Positions 63,391 through 64,000 of a stretch of DNA of 64,000 bases are shown here, one piece after another. The position numbers and the translations under genes are program-made. Source of the DNA: Zygnema cylindricum (lineage: Eukaryota; Streptophyta; Zygnematophyceae; Zygnematales; Zygnemataceae); NCBI GenBank assembly GCA_037447655.1, contig JBBHKE010002397.1:69891-133890 (forward strand). The letters run 5' to 3'. Each line of letters starts with the position of its first letter. The first letter of the stretch is position 1. A model generated the notes under the pieces. That model was not told the origin of the DNA, did no database searches, and saw only the letters and a list, made by a program, of their open reading frames with translations.

Positions 63391-64000
63391 AGCTGACTGA
63401 ATTCTAGATTGTACTACCTCCATGCACATGTGTAAGGATAAACACTTGTTCACTAAGATAAAAAGATTCCCAAGGAAGAGATAGAGTACGGGGATGGGAG
63501 GGATAGTCACTACTACTCTTTTAGGATTGGTAGATGTGAAAGTGATAATAGAAGGAAAGACATCAATAGTTACATTCTCCAATGTATTGTTTATTCCAGA
63601 GTTGAACAAAAACCTCATCTCTACATCTATATTAGATGATAAGGGATTTGATACCATCACTAGGAAAGGAGTCATTACAGCTAGTTTTGAGGAGAAAGTT
63701 TATTTCACTGCTGAAAAAGTTAGCCAAGGGATTTTTAGGCTGATTTTAAGCAATGAAAAAATAAACTTTATTATGCTGGTGTTTATGATATAATGTTGTG
63801 GCATAAGAGGCTTGGGCATGCAAATCTAGATAAGTTAAGAAATATGAAAAAGATGGGAGTACAAGAAGGGATTTAGTTCAGAAAGAGTGAGAATCTAAGT
63901 GATTGTAGTGGATGTGCTCAAGGGAAAGCAAACAGGTTACCCTTTCCAAAAACTGCCACCTATAAGGGAGACAAGATTCTAGATTTGGTACACACATATA
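63391..64000 (+). pseudogene. B9 protease and GAG-pre-integrase
   Basis: The protease active-site region is corrupted (LDCTTS-like where WIVDSGAS is expected, 63402-63425). VLFIPELNKNLISTSILDDK at 63560-63640 and LWHKRLGHANLDK and CSGCAQGKANRLPF near 63790-63960 identify the domain order. The window ends at LVHT, just before the integrase core. Confidence 0.85.

Larger units (their letters stand above)
61227..64000 (+). mobile_element. Autonomous-type family B element B9, 5' part
   Basis: The 5' LTR is 61227-62288 (1062 bp, TGTATAAACTAAAAG...GAGTTGCA), primer site 62289-62303, gag, protease and the start of GAG-pre-integrase. It runs past the window end. Confidence 0.9.

Noticed and set aside
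1-64000. CRISPR arrays, operons, rRNA, organellar or viral gene clusters
   Set aside because: No regularly spaced short repeats, ribosome-binding sites or such gene order were seen. The sequence is eukaryotic transposon DNA.

Overview
The window reads as repeat-rich, AT-biased land-plant nuclear DNA. No intact host gene was recognised. Almost every base belongs to degenerate Ty1/copia-type LTR retrotransposons stacked inside one another. The plant assignment is an inference. The primer-binding sites match the anticodon stem-loop of the plant initiator tRNA-Met over 14 to 16 nt, better than the animal version, and no bacterial or organellar gene layout is present. The species cannot be named.

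I distinguish working families. Family A (LTR about 1.0 kb): two elements in tandem on the minus strand, 1-10072, sharing one LTR. Family B (LTR 1.03-1.16 kb when complete): autonomous copies with gag-protease-integrase-RT-RNase H (B1 10073-14791, B4 23791-29172, B7 39384-44887 and its copy at 52209-56107, B9 61227-64000), and a non-autonomous subfamily Bn in which protease, integrase and the RT core are missing and gag is fused to the tail of pol (B2, B3, B5, B6). Family C (LTR about 1.1-1.2 kb): C1 44888-49027 and C2 56190-60281, with gag followed by a highly charged region and no pol. Family D is a solo LTR at 12071-13385, related to C. Exact 5-bp target-site duplications let me order most insertions: D in B1 gag (GTGCT); a solo B LTR in B2 gag (GGGAA); B3 in another B LTR (AACAT); B4 in B2 (AAAGT); a C solo LTR in B7 (ACCTG).

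Other content: 49485-50100 and 50109-50193 are two adjacent hAT-type non-autonomous DNA elements with 8-bp duplications. 50202-52130 holds the 3' end of a non-LTR retroelement with a C-terminal endonuclease-like domain. The blocks 41008-43967 / 52209-55169 and 44951-48673 / 56190-59894 are near-identical copies about 11.2 kb apart, carrying the same disabling stop codons. The middle of the second copy is instead identical to 61330-62370. This is either a very recent rearrangement or an assembly artefact. Stretches 14792-15908, 31064-31855, 33351-34351 and 49028-49484 are not assigned to any repeat.

The most unusual biology is in the retroelements. (i) The primer-binding site is an internal, half-tRNA type site that is itself translated: gag starts inside the LTR (A, C, D) or at the ATG within the site (B). 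(ii) B LTRs carry a tRNA-like module and three palindromes whose arms change together between copies. (iii) Family C has replaced pol with an acidic-then-basic reading frame containing a KKKRK cluster.
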